Assembly: GCA_014526335.1 (NCBI GenBank)
Contig: JACTAT010000120.1
Location: forward strand, 525,501-589,500
Direction: 5' to 3'
Length of the DNA stretch: 64,000 bases
From: Chrysaora quinquecirrha
Taxonomy: Eukaryota; Cnidaria; Scyphozoa; Semaeostomeae; Pelagiidae
In this document: in pieces, positions 37,801-49,106 of the stretch
How the letters are laid out: every line of letters starts with the position of its first letter
Position numbering within the stretch: position 1 is the first letter of the stretch
Notes under the pieces: model-generated
Database searches by the model: none
What the model was told of the DNA's origin: nothing
What the model saw: the letters and a program-made list of their open reading frames with translations, nothing else
Program-made: the position numbers and the translations under genes

Positions 37801-39197
37801 GATTCTGAATCCCAAAAATGCACTTTCTTGAAAAATGAGGACTTTAGAGAAATTGATATAGAAACTGAGAAATCCTGCCACAGATAATCAGAAATCAATA
37901 AAATCAAAAGGAAACAATTTATAGAATTCTGTAGAACAAAGTGTATTTCCCCTCAATAATGGTGGTTTTTCGGTGCCTCCATAAAACTAGCTGCTCAACT
38001 AATAATTTAATTGTTAGCTGTTTCATTGTATGAAGATAAAATCCGTATTGCCAAAACATGGAAGCAGCCAAAATGAATCAAAACAAGCCAAAATGATCCA
38101 AAATTACCCAGAGCTAACCAGGGCGACCTACAGTCATCTAGAATGAGCTAAAATCACTCAAAACTGAGCGATCAAAATCACCGAGCACCTTAAAATGGAC
38201 GAGAAAGAAAATGGGCGACACATGGTCTAGCCGTAACTAAAAGGGTTGTCTAGGCCACGAGTTGATTACTTTTGAGTTACAATTTTATGTAAAAAAGACT
38301 CTAAAAAAGTAGAAAGAGAAAAAAGTACAGTATTTTCCTAAATTCAACTTTGTAGAATGAATTTGAGTGTTCGCTTTTAAGAACACAATCATTTCTAAGA
38401 GTGGCCTAGGCACTCGCCTATCTATTTTACGGCCAAAGAGCCCACCCACAGAAATCCTAATTTCACAGTTTCAGAAAGTTTAACTCAAATTCTAGCATAA
38501 ATAAATAGCATCTTTTATTCGCTTTCACAAAAAGAGTTTTTGCTTTCGATAAAACAAATATCGTTTCACAAAGTTATCTTGATAACACAGACGGCCTAAA
38601 CACTCGCCCGTTAGAATTTCTAGACGGCTCATTCTGGCTAACTCAAGGTCGCTCAAGGTCGCTCTAGGTCGCTCTGGATCATTCTGTATCATTCTGGGTC
38701 ATTTTGGCTCATTTTGGTTCATTTTGGCTGTTTCCATGTATTAGTAATACCCAAACAAAATTACCCAATGGTATTGGAAGCATTTCTTCTACATCTTCAT
38801 TACTGCCTTTTATTAAGATCTGGACTGCATTTTTCAAGTGAGTTGGCACGTTCAACGTGTGGAGTCGTATCTGATCCATATTTTTGTGAGCTTCATTGAA
38901 GGCATCCCAGCCAGAATGGCCCACTTGTGCCAGGCAAGCTCGAAATGATTTAGGCCATTTTAGCAGTTTGAAACCGCCCTCAGGAGGATTTTTGTCAAGT
39001 GTGAAGTCAGTGTCGGTGGAAATGAGCATCATTTCACCAAGAAGAGCAATTGAAATTGGTGCAGGTACAAGATGTTCCTCCCATGATGCGTGTGGTGCCA
39101 TTAACAGGACCATATCCTGTTTCATATCTTGTCCTTTGCTAACGCTTTTCATTGCCTGTGTAATTTCAGTAGCTGTTTTCCTGCTTCCAGAAGCCAT
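31900..39197 (-). CDS. Gene C: four-exon coiled-coil protein of about 671 residues, uncharacterised
   Basis: Exons are 38765-39197, 37282-37652, 33904-34756 and 31900-32258, all with GT/AG borders and matching phases (1, 0, 1), giving a 2016-base frame from ATG to TAA. Residues 1-144 form a globular part rich in Trp and Pro (GGFKLLKWPKSFRACLAQ). Residues about 150-238 are a strong heptad-type coiled coil. Residues 239-268 are a hydrophobic, Gly/Ser-rich stretch beginning LPSGWELIGM. Residues about 290-560 form further long helices, and the Lys/Glu-rich C-terminus ends KLDDFL. No signal peptide is visible. I do not recognise a named family. The layout of long helices around one short hydrophobic segment also occurs in ClyA/HBL-type alpha-helical pore formers, but that is only a shape comparison. 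Introns hold two nonautonomous transposons. Confidence 0.8.
32386..33122. mobile_element. 737-bp nonautonomous transposon with 8-bp target duplication
   Basis: The left end CCCTGGGGGACTTAG and right end CTTAAGTCCCCTGGG are imperfect inverted repeats extending about 38 bp, including GGTGACGTACC. ATATTTGC lies directly outside both ends (32378-32385 and 33123-33130). An 8-bp duplication fits hAT, P or Merlin-type elements; the termini do not decide. It lies in the last intron of gene C. Confidence 0.85.
38056..38739. mobile_element. 684-bp element with inverted arrays of about 10-bp units
   Basis: The left end begins ACATGGAAGCAGCCAAAATG and the right end is its near-complement. Each terminus continues for 100 bases or more as a degenerate tandem array of units such as CCAAAATGAT, becoming GAGCGACCTT on the right. 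No clear target duplication was found. It lies in the first intron of gene C. No coding capacity. Confidence 0.7.
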
Positions 39198-39246
39198 TTT
39201 TTATATTTTTGAACCTAGAAGTAAAATACTAAATTTTGAAAATGAA

Positions 39247-39795
39247 ACAATATAAATATAAATATAAATATAAATATAAATATAAATATAAATATAAATA
39301 TAAATATAAATATAAATATAAATATAAATATAAATATAAATATAAATATAAATATAAATATAAATAAAAATATAAATATAAATATAAATATAAATATAAA
39401 TATAAATGTAAAAATAAATATAAATATAAATATAAATATAAGTATAAATATAAATATTAATGTTAATATAAATATGAATATAAATATAAATATAAATATA
39501 AATATAAATATAAATATAAATATAAATATAAATATAAATATAAAATATAAATATAGATATAAATATAAATATAAATATAAATATAAATATAAATATAAAT
39601 ATAAATATAAATATAAATATAAATATAAATATAAATATAAATATAAATATAAATATAAATATAAATATAAATATAAATATAAATATAAATATAAATATAA
39701 ATATAAATATAAATATAAATATAAATATAACTATAAATATAAATATAAATATAAATATAAATATAAATATATATATAATTATAAATATAAATACG
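39247..39795. repeat. (TATAAA)n hexanucleotide microsatellite, about 550 bp
   Basis: Nearly uninterrupted AAATAT/TATAAA hexamers, with a few variants near 39365, 39415 and 39460-39480. It starts about 50 bases upstream of the ATG of gene C. All long frames across it (Ile-Tyr, Ile-Phe or Lys-Tyr dipeptides) are artefacts of the repeat. Confidence 0.97.
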
Positions 39796-39964
39796 GGTGA
39801 ACAATCATATATTAAAAACAGCAGAAATATCAATTTAAAAGTTTCCCATAACAAAAACCTATCTCTATGAACAGATGAGCTTCCCCAATTCTGAAATGGG
39901 GGAAATGCAGATACGCAACAACATAATGAGGGGGGCTTTGGGGGGTATCAAAACCCGAAAACCC

Positions 39965-40560
39965 AGAATAATAATAATTATTATTATTATTTATTTATTT
40001 ACAGTTGGTAGGGGCGATAGTTTAAAAGAAACTAATAAATACCAACTATTTACAATACTAATTTTCAATCATTAAAACATAGGGTATGTAACTAATAGAT
40101 GAAGTGATGAAGTTATGCCGATGTCGCGAATGAAACTGCACACCGAAACACAACCGCACCCCCATACCCCACTCCCAAACCACCCATCATGCACGAATTA
40201 ACAATACGTGATTTGAATATTGTTAAGAACGGACAACCAAAGGCACAACCCCGCCCAGGGCACAATTCCATTCACGAAACCGGAACTACACATCATCTGC
40301 AGATATTGCAAGAACAATTTTCTCCTTTCCAGCTCTTAATCATATTTTTTAATTGTTTTGGGGTGTGGGCCGCTTTTGTCGTGTCAAATAACGTATTCCA
40401 CAGTATACTTCCTCTAAATGATAGGGAATTTTTCCCATAAACGAATGTATTGGTTTTAAACCCGAGGGCAAAATCAGCCAAACCCGCAACTCGTAAAATC
40501 CCAAAGCCCCCCTCCATAATAAGAAGTATAAACATAAAAATAACAAGCAAAAGCACACAT
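39965..40560 (-). mobile_element. 3' fragment of a LINE with (ATT)n tail
   Basis: On the minus strand a short frame (40293-40556) contains YGKNSLSFRGSILWNTL, the conserved C-terminal block of jockey/CR1-like LINE proteins, followed by KSWKGENCSCNIC. Downstream is about 300 bases of probable 3' UTR, then an (ATT)n stretch at 39969-40001 typical of LINE tails. It is severely 5'-truncated. Confidence 0.7.
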
Positions 40561-41739
40561 GGAAATTATTATATTTTGACAATCACCTTTACGGTCTGTT
40601 TCCTCTGAAGATTAAATTCGTTCTTTACCATCTGATACTCTTTCTGAAAGAACAGAAAGATTCTGACTGTGACCTGTTTGACTAACACAGGCGATATATA
40701 GCTGCACCCCTTGTTTCGAGACCATGAGCCTCAAGCCTTCAAGAGATTCAATTCATGAGCCGCCGTAGTTCCTTGGTGAAGTAACCCTTTCAGCTTTATT
40801 CCTGAATGACTGCAGATTGATATTTTCAGTGCCTGTTCATATCTAGGGAAATGACAGGGAAATTTTAAAATTTCCCAGAATGGGGTACATCCCATTTACA
40901 CATACAATCTAGAATCTATAATATACAGTAATCATCTATAGAACGGATGAGGAAAGCAAAAATTGCACTCCAATAAGGGCATTTTTAGCAAGAACACACA
41001 GTAAAAATATGTTATTCCTAATTTTTCTGCAACAAGCTTTTTTCCCCTATATACCTATTTATCCCCAAATCATCCCCAGATCATCCCTAAATATTGAGAA
41101 CGATTTTTTTCAGAACAGGTATAAGGGAAAAACTCGATGTCGATCCATAAATTGTCCCTAAATAATGACAAACTGATTTTCCCCATATTATAATGAGGTT
41201 CAGTCGGAAAATAAGCCTGTCAGCATTATGGCAAGACATTAAAGGCATGTTCGAAGGGTTTTGGGCTGGGGGTTTCGAGGCTTACAGGTGCCAAAAAAGC
41301 TATTATAAATTTTAGATTCCAAGAACCAGTATATTAGTTGTTTCCTGTATAAAAACCGGACCATGACTCTGAAATTTATGAAGAAAACTGGGAAAATCAA
41401 TACAAAAGACTTCAGAAAAGATGTCCAAGCCACAACCTCAGTAGACTTCCATTGTTGTGATGCTGATGCAGAAAATATAGGTAGGTTGAAGCTTTCTTCT
41501 CGTCTGCTGCAACGTTTTTAAGATGCAGCTAACTTCTCCCAGTCTGCCAGACTGGTTTCTTGAGGGAAAGCAATTTGTCCTCGATCGATAAAATGGGTTT
41601 GAAACATCATTCTCAGGCAGAAAAACTAAGTTGCCAATATGAATTTTCAAGAAACCTTTTACTCAAAACATTGTACTGGCTTGTCTTTTGATTCAACAAA
41701 ACAAACACTGAAGTATAAACATAAGATAGAATGTCCTTT
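40561..41739. other. No gene recognised
   Basis: About 1.2 kb of AT-rich sequence without recognisable coding or repeat structure. Confidence 0.35.
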
Positions 41740-41741
41740 TA

Positions 41742-42016
41742 CACGCTTTTTTGCAAGGATCCTTTGGTCTAAGTTGAGGCTGGGATTGTTTGAATATGAA
41801 TACTAATTTTTACAGCAAGTTCATACAAAACTTGTTTTGTTATTTACTGTATACTGTGCAGTCTGTTCTGTACTTACTGTATTTAACCGTCTTGTTCTTG
41901 AAAAAAGTGACTTTTAGTTTTTCATCCGAGCATCGACAGTTTCTTTAAGTTCCTTAATTTTTTTGGAATTTTCAGCCTCAAGTTCCTTATAAAGGTGTTC
42001 CTTACATAAAAACGTG
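41742..42016. mobile_element. TA-flanked MITE, copy 3 (AAGGAAC type)
   Basis: Begins CACGCTTTTTTGCAAGG and ends CCTTACATAAAAACGTG, flanked by TA (41740-41741 and 42017-42018). Its right half closely matches that of copy 2, including the segment TTTTGGAATTTTCAGCCTC. Confidence 0.75.
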
Positions 42017-42018
42017 TA

Positions 42019-42886
42019 AGGTAACCAGTCATTCATCAGCTTGACTTCTCGTGGCGTAGTTTAAACTGTTGTTTCCAGGCAAAGTACAAAGGGTTGTTCT
42101 GGGGATTTCCCCCTCTTTGTTTAGTTTATCAGGTTTTTCCCCCACTTTGCCCAGATTTTTCGTTCTCAGAAGCAATCCACAAATTGTAGACCCTGCAAAT
42201 TTGGAATGGAATGCAATGCACGGATTCATCTAATCTCTAGGATTCATAGAAACGAAACCTAAGGATATGACCGGGATTGGATCTCGGCTGAGGTAGAAAA
42301 TCTTGGAAACTCATAAAAAGCTCAGCGAGGTTGTGGGTTATCTTGGAAGATTAGCAGGCAACCCCCGTTTATTTGGCACTGAAGATCACGTGTCACAGCA
42401 TAATGGCCAATATTTTTATGAGTACCGTTAGAAACCTATTTATTGAACATCTCTATCAAACGCAAGGCCCCCGACAATCGACAGATGTTTTCATCACAAA
42501 GGTTATTTCTTTGTAAAACAATGTCTATACATTGGAAACCTCTCTACAACAGGCACTAATGATGGTCACGTAGGTGCCAGTAGCCATATGGAAATAGAGG
42601 GTCCAGGCATTTCATTCCATTCCATCATTCCTTCCTTCCATCATTTGTCAAGTTTCAAACCACTCGAAACTGATAGTGTTCCGTTCCTTCGACAGAAAAA
42701 ACTGTCAGAAAATCATCAAATTGAGTTGCTAATGTGAAACACTGCATAGAATACCTCTGAATACCTTGGCAATTCGAACGAGATAAGTAGAAGGCGGAAG
42801 GTTGCTTGCCTGTGTGTCACTTATCAATGTTGTAAATTCAACCCTTTTGTGTCCAGAAGAAAAGCTGTCGTCAACGAAGGTACAGG
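42019..42886. other. No gene recognised
   Basis: No exon or repeat was recognised in this stretch. Confidence 0.35.
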
Positions 42887-42888
42887 TA

Positions 42889-43137
42889 CACTTTTTTTAA
42901 ATAAGCAACTGGTCAATAAGCAAGTAAGCGCTGAGATTTGCTCAAATTTTTGGTTGAAATAGCTTTCTTTATACAATACACCATTCCAAACTTGTCAATT
43001 ACATTGAAAAGCATGAAAGGAACCAAAAAAAGAGTTTTTATGGGGTATCCAGTCATTCTTTGAGAGCTGAAAGACCAGATACATTAAGCAACTTCGAGGG
43101 CTGGACCGGATGTCAAGTTGCTTATTTAAAAAAAGTG
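42889..43137. mobile_element. TA-flanked short MITE, related type (AAGCAAC)
   Basis: Perfect 21-bp inverted ends begin CACTTTTTTTAAATAAGCAA, flanked by TA (42887-42888 and 43138-43139). The interior contains AAGCAAC in both orientations. The perfect ends suggest a recent insertion. Confidence 0.88.
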
Positions 43138-43505
43138 TAACCAAAGTGAGCTTAAGTAAACATTGTAAGTATGTTAGCACAGTACAAATTAATTTTCTGT
43201 CGCCAAAATAAACTGGTTCATTGAAATAAATTGTTTAGGCCCTTGTATACCAGAAAACAGCCCCCCTTTTCGTGAAAACTATGATCATCCATCGCATGCA
43301 ACAAGTGACTCTTGGAAAAGTTGTTTTTGTACACAGCTTCAAGTCTTCAAGGGGCAAGTGAGACGCGGTCGTATCGTAGATACCGCAAAAGCTCTATTAA
43401 GCCTACTCTCTCTTTTTATTTTCCCTTTCTATTTAGCCCCCCCTCTTATTTTTGCCAGTAGTAAAACGTACGAAACCCTGAAATGTAATGAAAAAAAGTT
43501 GTATA

Positions 43506-44370
43506 TGCAGTTTTTATACCACTTCGCTCGGGCCTAGTTCAAAAGCTTGTTTATTTTTTGACCTCTTATGGCCACCTTTTAGTGGCAAAAGTTGCTTAGT
43601 AGTTGCTTAATTTTAACTGTATATTCGTTGTATTTGTATACTAAGAATAGTATCGAGGCGAGAAAAACAGCAAAATTTGGAGAAGTACCATGTCTACGAT
43701 AGATGTCTTCTGACACAAAGTAGTCCTCACTTCAATCTTAATACAACATCCTAAAATTCACTTGGCGTAACGTAATGAGTAACACTCCGTTGATATGCAA
43801 GTTTTGACGGCAAATGAATGGAAATAGCTTCTATGTTGATCAATCCTCGATTGCTGTCAGTGATATAAGTCATCTAAAATTTAAAATGTTGCTTAGGCTT
43901 TTTTCCTGTGGTATACACTTTTTTTAAAAAGCAACTTGACTTTTGTCCAGCTCTCAAAGTTGCTTAAAATGTTAGACATTTCAGCCCTCAAAGTTGCTTA
44001 AAAGTTGCTAAACTTTTTTCTACTAACAACCACCCCTGACTTCGCGGGTAAAAATCGTTAATTGTTAGGCCTACAACACGACTTTTAGGAGACAGTAAGT
44101 GGAAAAGTGTTAGCTATTAACGAACTTCAACATGCAAAACAGAAGAACGAACAATTTCTTAACAACAAGAAAGAGAATAAGCTTGGTTCTTTGACTTCTT
44201 AGTTGTTTACAGTAATTCAATTGAGCCCTTAAGTTGCTTAATATTAAGGTCATCAGCCCTAGTTGCTTATTGAATGGTTGCTCATTTAAAAAAAGTGTAT
44301 ACGTTGCTTAAAGTTTTAGGCCTTCTACATCTTGGTTGCTTATAAGCGGCTGCCCTTAAAAAAATGCATG
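43506..44370. mobile_element. TA-flanked MITE, copy 4 (AAGCAAC type), split by a nested MITE
   Basis: In reverse orientation it matches the copy at 62630-63031 across GTTGCTTAATTTTAACTG and the block around CAAATGAATGGAAATAG. The right end is TTAAAAAAATGCATG followed by TA. A 382-bp related MITE is nested at 43916-44297. Every full heptamer I see in it reads AAGCAAC or its complement. Confidence 0.7.
43916..44297. mobile_element. Nested TA-flanked MITE (AAGCAAC type)
   Basis: Begins CACTTTTTTTAAAAAGCAAC and ends in the near-complement, flanked by TATA on both sides. It is the same short type as 42889-43137, inserted into copy 4. Confidence 0.85.
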
Positions 44371-44411
44371 TAACGTGTTTGATATCCAAAACGTGTGTCT
44401 TAAACAACTTA

Positions 44412-44640
44412 CACGCATTTTTTATAAGCAACCGCTTATAAGCAACCAAGATGTAGACGGCCAAAAAGTTTATGCAAAGTATAGTACCAAAGGAAAAAAA
44501 CCTAAGCAACTTTTTTAATTTTTGATAATTTATATCACTGCAAGCAATCGAGGATTGATCAACATAAGCTATTTCCATTCATTTGTCGTCAAAACTCGCA
44601 TATCAACGGAGTGTTTCTCGTTAAGTGAGGCATTTCATTG
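44412..44640. mobile_element. Partial MITE copy in opposite orientation, forming a palindrome with copy 4
   Basis: Begins CACGCATTTTTTATAAGCAA after TA and repeats, in inverted order, the outer parts of copy 4 (GATGTAGACGGCC, CTAAGCAAC, GCAATCGAGGATTGATCAAC). The far end is missing. Together with 43506-44370 it makes a head-to-head palindrome centred near 44390. Confidence 0.7.
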
Positions 44641-44888
44641 AGGGGTTTCCATTTAACTTTCAATACAAAGTCTCAAATGGTAACAATATCAGCAGGGAGG
44701 AATGACTCCAGTAATTTATGTGCATTGTTAAATTTTGTTGTTTTTCTAGACTCTATAGCTACTATTCTTACGGCATAAAGATACAGTTAAAATTAAGCTG
44801 TCGTAATTTAGCACAAACATTTCTTGCTCAGTTGGTAGGATGGACGTTGCAAAACTTCTGGCAATTTTCTTTTTGTAGCTGAGCATCA

Positions 44889-46553
44889 ATGGCTGGTCGT
44901 TTAGTTCGCATTGAGAATTCATTTGTTGCTCAAGTAGGCAAACCTTTCGGAAAAGGTCTCTCCTCACTTGGCGAAATCGTTGACACGATCGATGGAATTG
45001 GGATAAATGCGAATGCAAGAACAGTAAAGATTTTTGCACCATCTGTAAAAAGGCAAGCAAAAGATGCGTTTTATCATATGAAGGAAGCCGATGCTAAAGC
45101 CATGGGAGTCAAAAATCGTCTAGATATTCTTGTTCAAGAGACTGTTAATAAACAGGGAGAAATACGGAGATCACTTGCTGAAAGTAAATCTCAACTTATC
45201 AACTACAACAACCAGCTTGAAAGCCTAAAAAGTGAAGAACGCCAGATCCAGGCTGAATTATCATCTGCGCAAAATTCTCTTGAAAGTGCCAAATGCACCT
45301 TATCAGACGCGGAGAATGAGCTTGAGAAAAAGAAAACAGAGCAAGGAGTTGTAGCGGGTGTTGGTGCCGGATTAATGGCGATTCCTATTTTTGGGTGGAT
45401 AGCTGGTGGGGCGATGCTAGTTGTCAGTCTAACAGCTCTTCAAGATAATGTCAATGCAGCAAAAGGAGCAGTTGGTACCAAATTGATTTATTTTTTTACG
45501 GTTAAATATAAATCTATGATTCTGAATTAATTTTCCCGTTTTGTTGAAGATCATTGACTTTCATTTTAACATTTACAAAAAGGTCCCATTCTGACAAAAG
45601 ATCGAAACTTTATCTAAGCTTCTTAGCAAACCTTGGGGAAATTCTGATAGTATGATAAGATCGTCTGCAAAGAGGAGGTGATTTAGAAAGAAATCATGGA
45701 GTTTTATCTTAACCTAATAAAGGATGAAATGCCTTTCCTCCTAGTTTGCCCAATGTATAACCAAATATGAGCTACCCTCTTTGAAACACTTGGAACCCCT
45801 CTCATATAAAAACTGTGAACAACAATTCATGGAAATTATGAAATGTCCAAATAAGCAGAGGATAAAACATTCACATATTCTGTGTGTAGTTTTGTTAATG
45901 TTTATTTTTAAAACTACAGCCATACCTTGTAACATTAAGGTAGTGCATCATATGCTTATATAGAAATAACTAAAGCTACTTTTGATGCGAAAGTATCTTT
46001 TGTCTGTTGCTTTGCGACTTGATCGGCTTGCAAAATTTCACAGAAAATTGTAGAAATTCACCTGGTTTGTTTAAGCTTATTAGTCTTGTTTGTAGGAGAT
46101 GCCGAGGAGAATGTAGAAAGTGCCAGAAGAAGATTGATTTCGAAACGAGAAGAGCTTTCAGATAACGAAAGCAATATAACAAGAGCCAAGGGATCAATTG
46201 ATACATTTGAGAGTCAATTGTATAGAAAAGAACAAGAAAGAAAAAAACTAGTTAAAGAATTACAAGAGCAGACGAAACTAAGTGAAGAAATAAAAAGATG
46301 TGCCAATTTTGTAGCTGTCACATTTGGAGGGACAAGTGTAATGAGAGACACAACAATGGCAATGTATGACTTCGAGCCACTGTTTCTGTCATTAAAGAGC
46401 CTGGCGATTCACTTCAACTCATCCAATCTTCTTGAAAGCAAGATATTCAAAAGAGCTATAAATTTTGGTGACGTCAAACGAAAACTAAAAATGATATGCT
46501 CCAAAGAACCTCTGCTTTCTGTTGATGATAGCAGTGCTGACTTTTTCATATGA
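44889..46553 (+). CDS. Coiled-coil protein gene B, about 347 residues, uncharacterised
   Basis: Exons 44889-45474 and 46096-46553 join in phase 1 across a 621-base GT/AG intron. Residues 1-94 contain a conserved N-terminus (MAGRLVRIENSF). About 95-150 is a Gln/Ser/Lys-rich coiled coil. Residues 153-184 are a Gly-rich hydrophobic hairpin-like stretch (GVGAGLMAIPIFGWIAGG in its core). About 199-268 is a second coiled coil, followed by a conserved C-terminal domain with CANFVAVTFGGTS. There is no signal peptide. It is intact, unlike paralogue A, and lies inverted to it. The layout of helical arms around one hydrophobic hairpin recalls alpha pore formers or ApoL-like proteins; no family motif settles this. 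A T-rich tract ending in AG lies 10 bases before the ATG. Confidence 0.8.
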
Positions 46554-46700
46554 CAATCCATTAGATGACTTTTGCCTAATTTTTCTTTTTTTTCCGAAAA
46601 TCAAAGTTTATATTTGTGATTCACGCAATTCTAATATAATATATCGTGCTCAAAAATCGACTTCGTTTTCCTGGCACTTTACCTTTCTCAATTACAGGTA

Positions 46701-47070
46701 TTTTTTTTTTTAAAAGAAACTAAAAAATTGATCCAGTACTGAAAGTTTCCCAAAAATTTTCAGATTTTGAGTACTGAAAGTTTCTTAAGAGTTTCTTGAT
46801 CATCCATATTGGCAACATAGTTATTCTATCTGAATGATGTTCCAGAGCCATTCATCGATCATATTTGAATGTATATAGGGTTCCTGCTTGTCTGTTTGTC
46901 ACAGAAATGTTTTATTGCAGACGAAACGCGGGAAATAAACGAAAAGTATTCGCTGTCTGAAGTGAAAAGTTTCCTACGTAAAACAATTCTAGTACTGGAG
47001 CTTCTTAAATTTTTTTGCATTTCGAGATCTGGGTTTCTTATAAAGGGTTTCTTATAAAAAAATAAACGTG
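46701..47070. mobile_element. TA-flanked MITE, copy 6 (AAGAAAC type)
   Basis: The right end reads GGTTTCTTATAAAAAAATAA then ACGTG and TA (47071-47072); the left end begins after TA at 46699-46700 with a T run and AAAAGAAAC. The repeated heptamer is AAGAAAC here. Confidence 0.65.
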
Positions 47071-47275
47071 TATAAATAAACCTCTTTCATCCCACTTTAT
47101 GTGAATATCGATACTCGACGTATGAAAACATAATCAGAACATGTATAACATCATATGGAAGACTTATAGAACTAGCTATAGCTTTTTTATCGGTCCTTTT
47201 TGCGTTCGATTCCGTAAATTGGCTATACAGTTCACGTATCTGGTCCTTTAAAGGAAATGCGCTCACATGGGATCG

Positions 47276-47688
47276 CAACCTCGTCCCCAGGGTGAATAGG
47301 CCTCTACGTGAAACTCGGCTGTCCATATTCGACCCTGGTATCGGCCTTATCTATACACAATTTGATTGGCTGTTTAAACAATTGATATTTTAAGTGACGT
47401 CACAGTCTCTTCAAAATTTCACACCAAAATAGGCCGAAAATTATGTAAAAACATGTATAAAAACCAAAACTGATGCTACACGAGATATTGTATCTTGCCT
47501 TACAGTTATCAATGAAATTCTTTGCATTTCCTTTCTAAGAACATCTGCTTTCTGAATCTACATCTTGTTTTGATGCCTAAGCCAAAATTGCCAGTATTTT
47601 GGCAGATTTTGTGGCCGGTACCAGGGCCAAAATCGATTTGACGGTTGAGATTCGAGAAAATTCGATTTGGGGCCTGGGGACGAGGTTG
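47276..47688. mobile_element. 413-bp MITE with 16-bp TIRs and 9-bp target duplication
   Basis: Ends are CAACCTCGTCCCCAGG and its exact complement. ATGGGATCG lies directly outside both ends (47267-47275 and 47689-47697). A 9-bp duplication is typical of Mutator-like (MuDR/Rehavkus) elements. No coding capacity. Confidence 0.88.
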
Positions 47689-48069
47689 ATGGGATCGATC
47701 CCGGTTTTTCTCAAGGGCGACATGGTGAACTGAGCATGCGTAACAGAAATCGCGCTAGTTTTCACCACAAGACTAAAATAAAATGGCTACAAAGAAGAAA
47801 TGACCGAACAAGACTTTAACCTGGACGACAGATGAAGAAAATATTCCGCTCCTGAAAATGACTCTTTTTTCAAAACAACAAAGATGTGAGATGTTCACCA
47901 AATATCTCTAATCCAATGAATGGTTATGGATTACAAAAAAAGCTATCGTGAAATTTGCAATATTTTCCAAAAACAATATTCCGGTATAATTACAAATATA
48001 AAATACCGAACCAAAAACTCAAATTCGCAACATTTCACCATAGTGAAAATGCCTCGATCAAGAGTTTAA

Positions 48070-48290
48070 ATTCTTAAATACCTCGCCTCGTTTTCCATCC
48101 TTGCCAGTTTAGGTGAAAGTGAAAGATGAAAAGGTGAAATGATGTATTTAGCGCAAGTTGCTAGGTGCTCAGTAGTCGGTTAACTAATCGAGATCTCGAC
48201 CCTGGCTCTGACGTAACCGTGGCTGGGGCTCGAACCCCGACCTCCTTGAGCTTCTGACACAACAAGCCACCTGGATTAGACGACGACCCC
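48070..48290 (-). repeat. tRNA-derived SINE, second copy
   Basis: On the minus strand it shows the B box GGTTCGAGCC, the shared GTGTCAGAAG and the tail CTAAATACATCATTTCACCTT-like end found in the copy at 3620-3790. The interior differs by substitutions and small indels, as expected of an old family. Confidence 0.72.
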
Positions 48291-48606
48291 CCGGCACCTT
48301 CGTATAAAAATGATGGACCCCCGGTTTAAACGAAGTTATAATGGGACCGATCATAAACTGGACCGCTCCCGTTTCCACACTTCCAAGGACAGCAGATTCC
48401 AAAGTAGAGCCCATCCGTACCAGTTGGGAATCTCCGCATCTCTTCATGTAAACGTGACTCAGAGGTGTTTTTTTTTTCAGAACAGTCTAAAACGACAGTC
48501 TATTAATAAGAAAGAGTTAAAATCATTTGATCCTGAAATTATCCATTAATAAAAAAATCGCCCTACCTAGTCACCTTAATATCCATTATCCATCCCAGCA
48601 GGGTCG

Positions 48607-49106
48607 NNNNNNNNNNNNNNNNNNNNNNNNNNNNNNNNNNNNNNNNNNNNNNNNNNNNNNNNNNNNNNNNNNNNNNNNNNNNNNNNNNNNNNNNNNNNNN
48701 NNNNNNNNNNNNNNNNNNNNNNNNNNNNNNNNNNNNNNNNNNNNNNNNNNNNNNNNNNNNNNNNNNNNNNNNNNNNNNNNNNNNNNNNNNNNNNNNNNNN
48801 NNNNNNNNNNNNNNNNNNNNNNNNNNNNNNNNNNNNNNNNNNNNNNNNNNNNNNNNNNNNNNNNNNNNNNNNNNNNNNNNNNNNNNNNNNNNNNNNNNNN
48901 NNNNNNNNNNNNNNNNNNNNNNNNNNNNNNNNNNNNNNNNNNNNNNNNNNNNNNNNNNNNNNNNNNNNNNNNNNNNNNNNNNNNNNNNNNNNNNNNNNNN
49001 NNNNNNNNNNNNNNNNNNNNNNNNNNNNNNNNNNNNNNNNNNNNNNNNNNNNNNNNNNNNNNNNNNNNNNNNNNNNNNNNNNNNNNNNNNNNNNNNNNNN
49101 NNNNNN
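48607..49106. other. Assembly gap, 500 N
   Basis: Exactly 500 undetermined bases. The round number suggests a placeholder, so the true distance may differ. Confidence 1.

Noticed and set aside
39201..39854. Long open frames on both strands across the AT-rich block
   Set aside because: They are translations of the (TATAAA)n hexamer, which lacks stop codons in several frames.
42889..44640. Clustered short inverted repeats considered as a CRISPR-like array
   Set aside because: They are TA-flanked MITE copies with T-rich TIRs in a eukaryotic genome; spacing and structure do not fit CRISPR.
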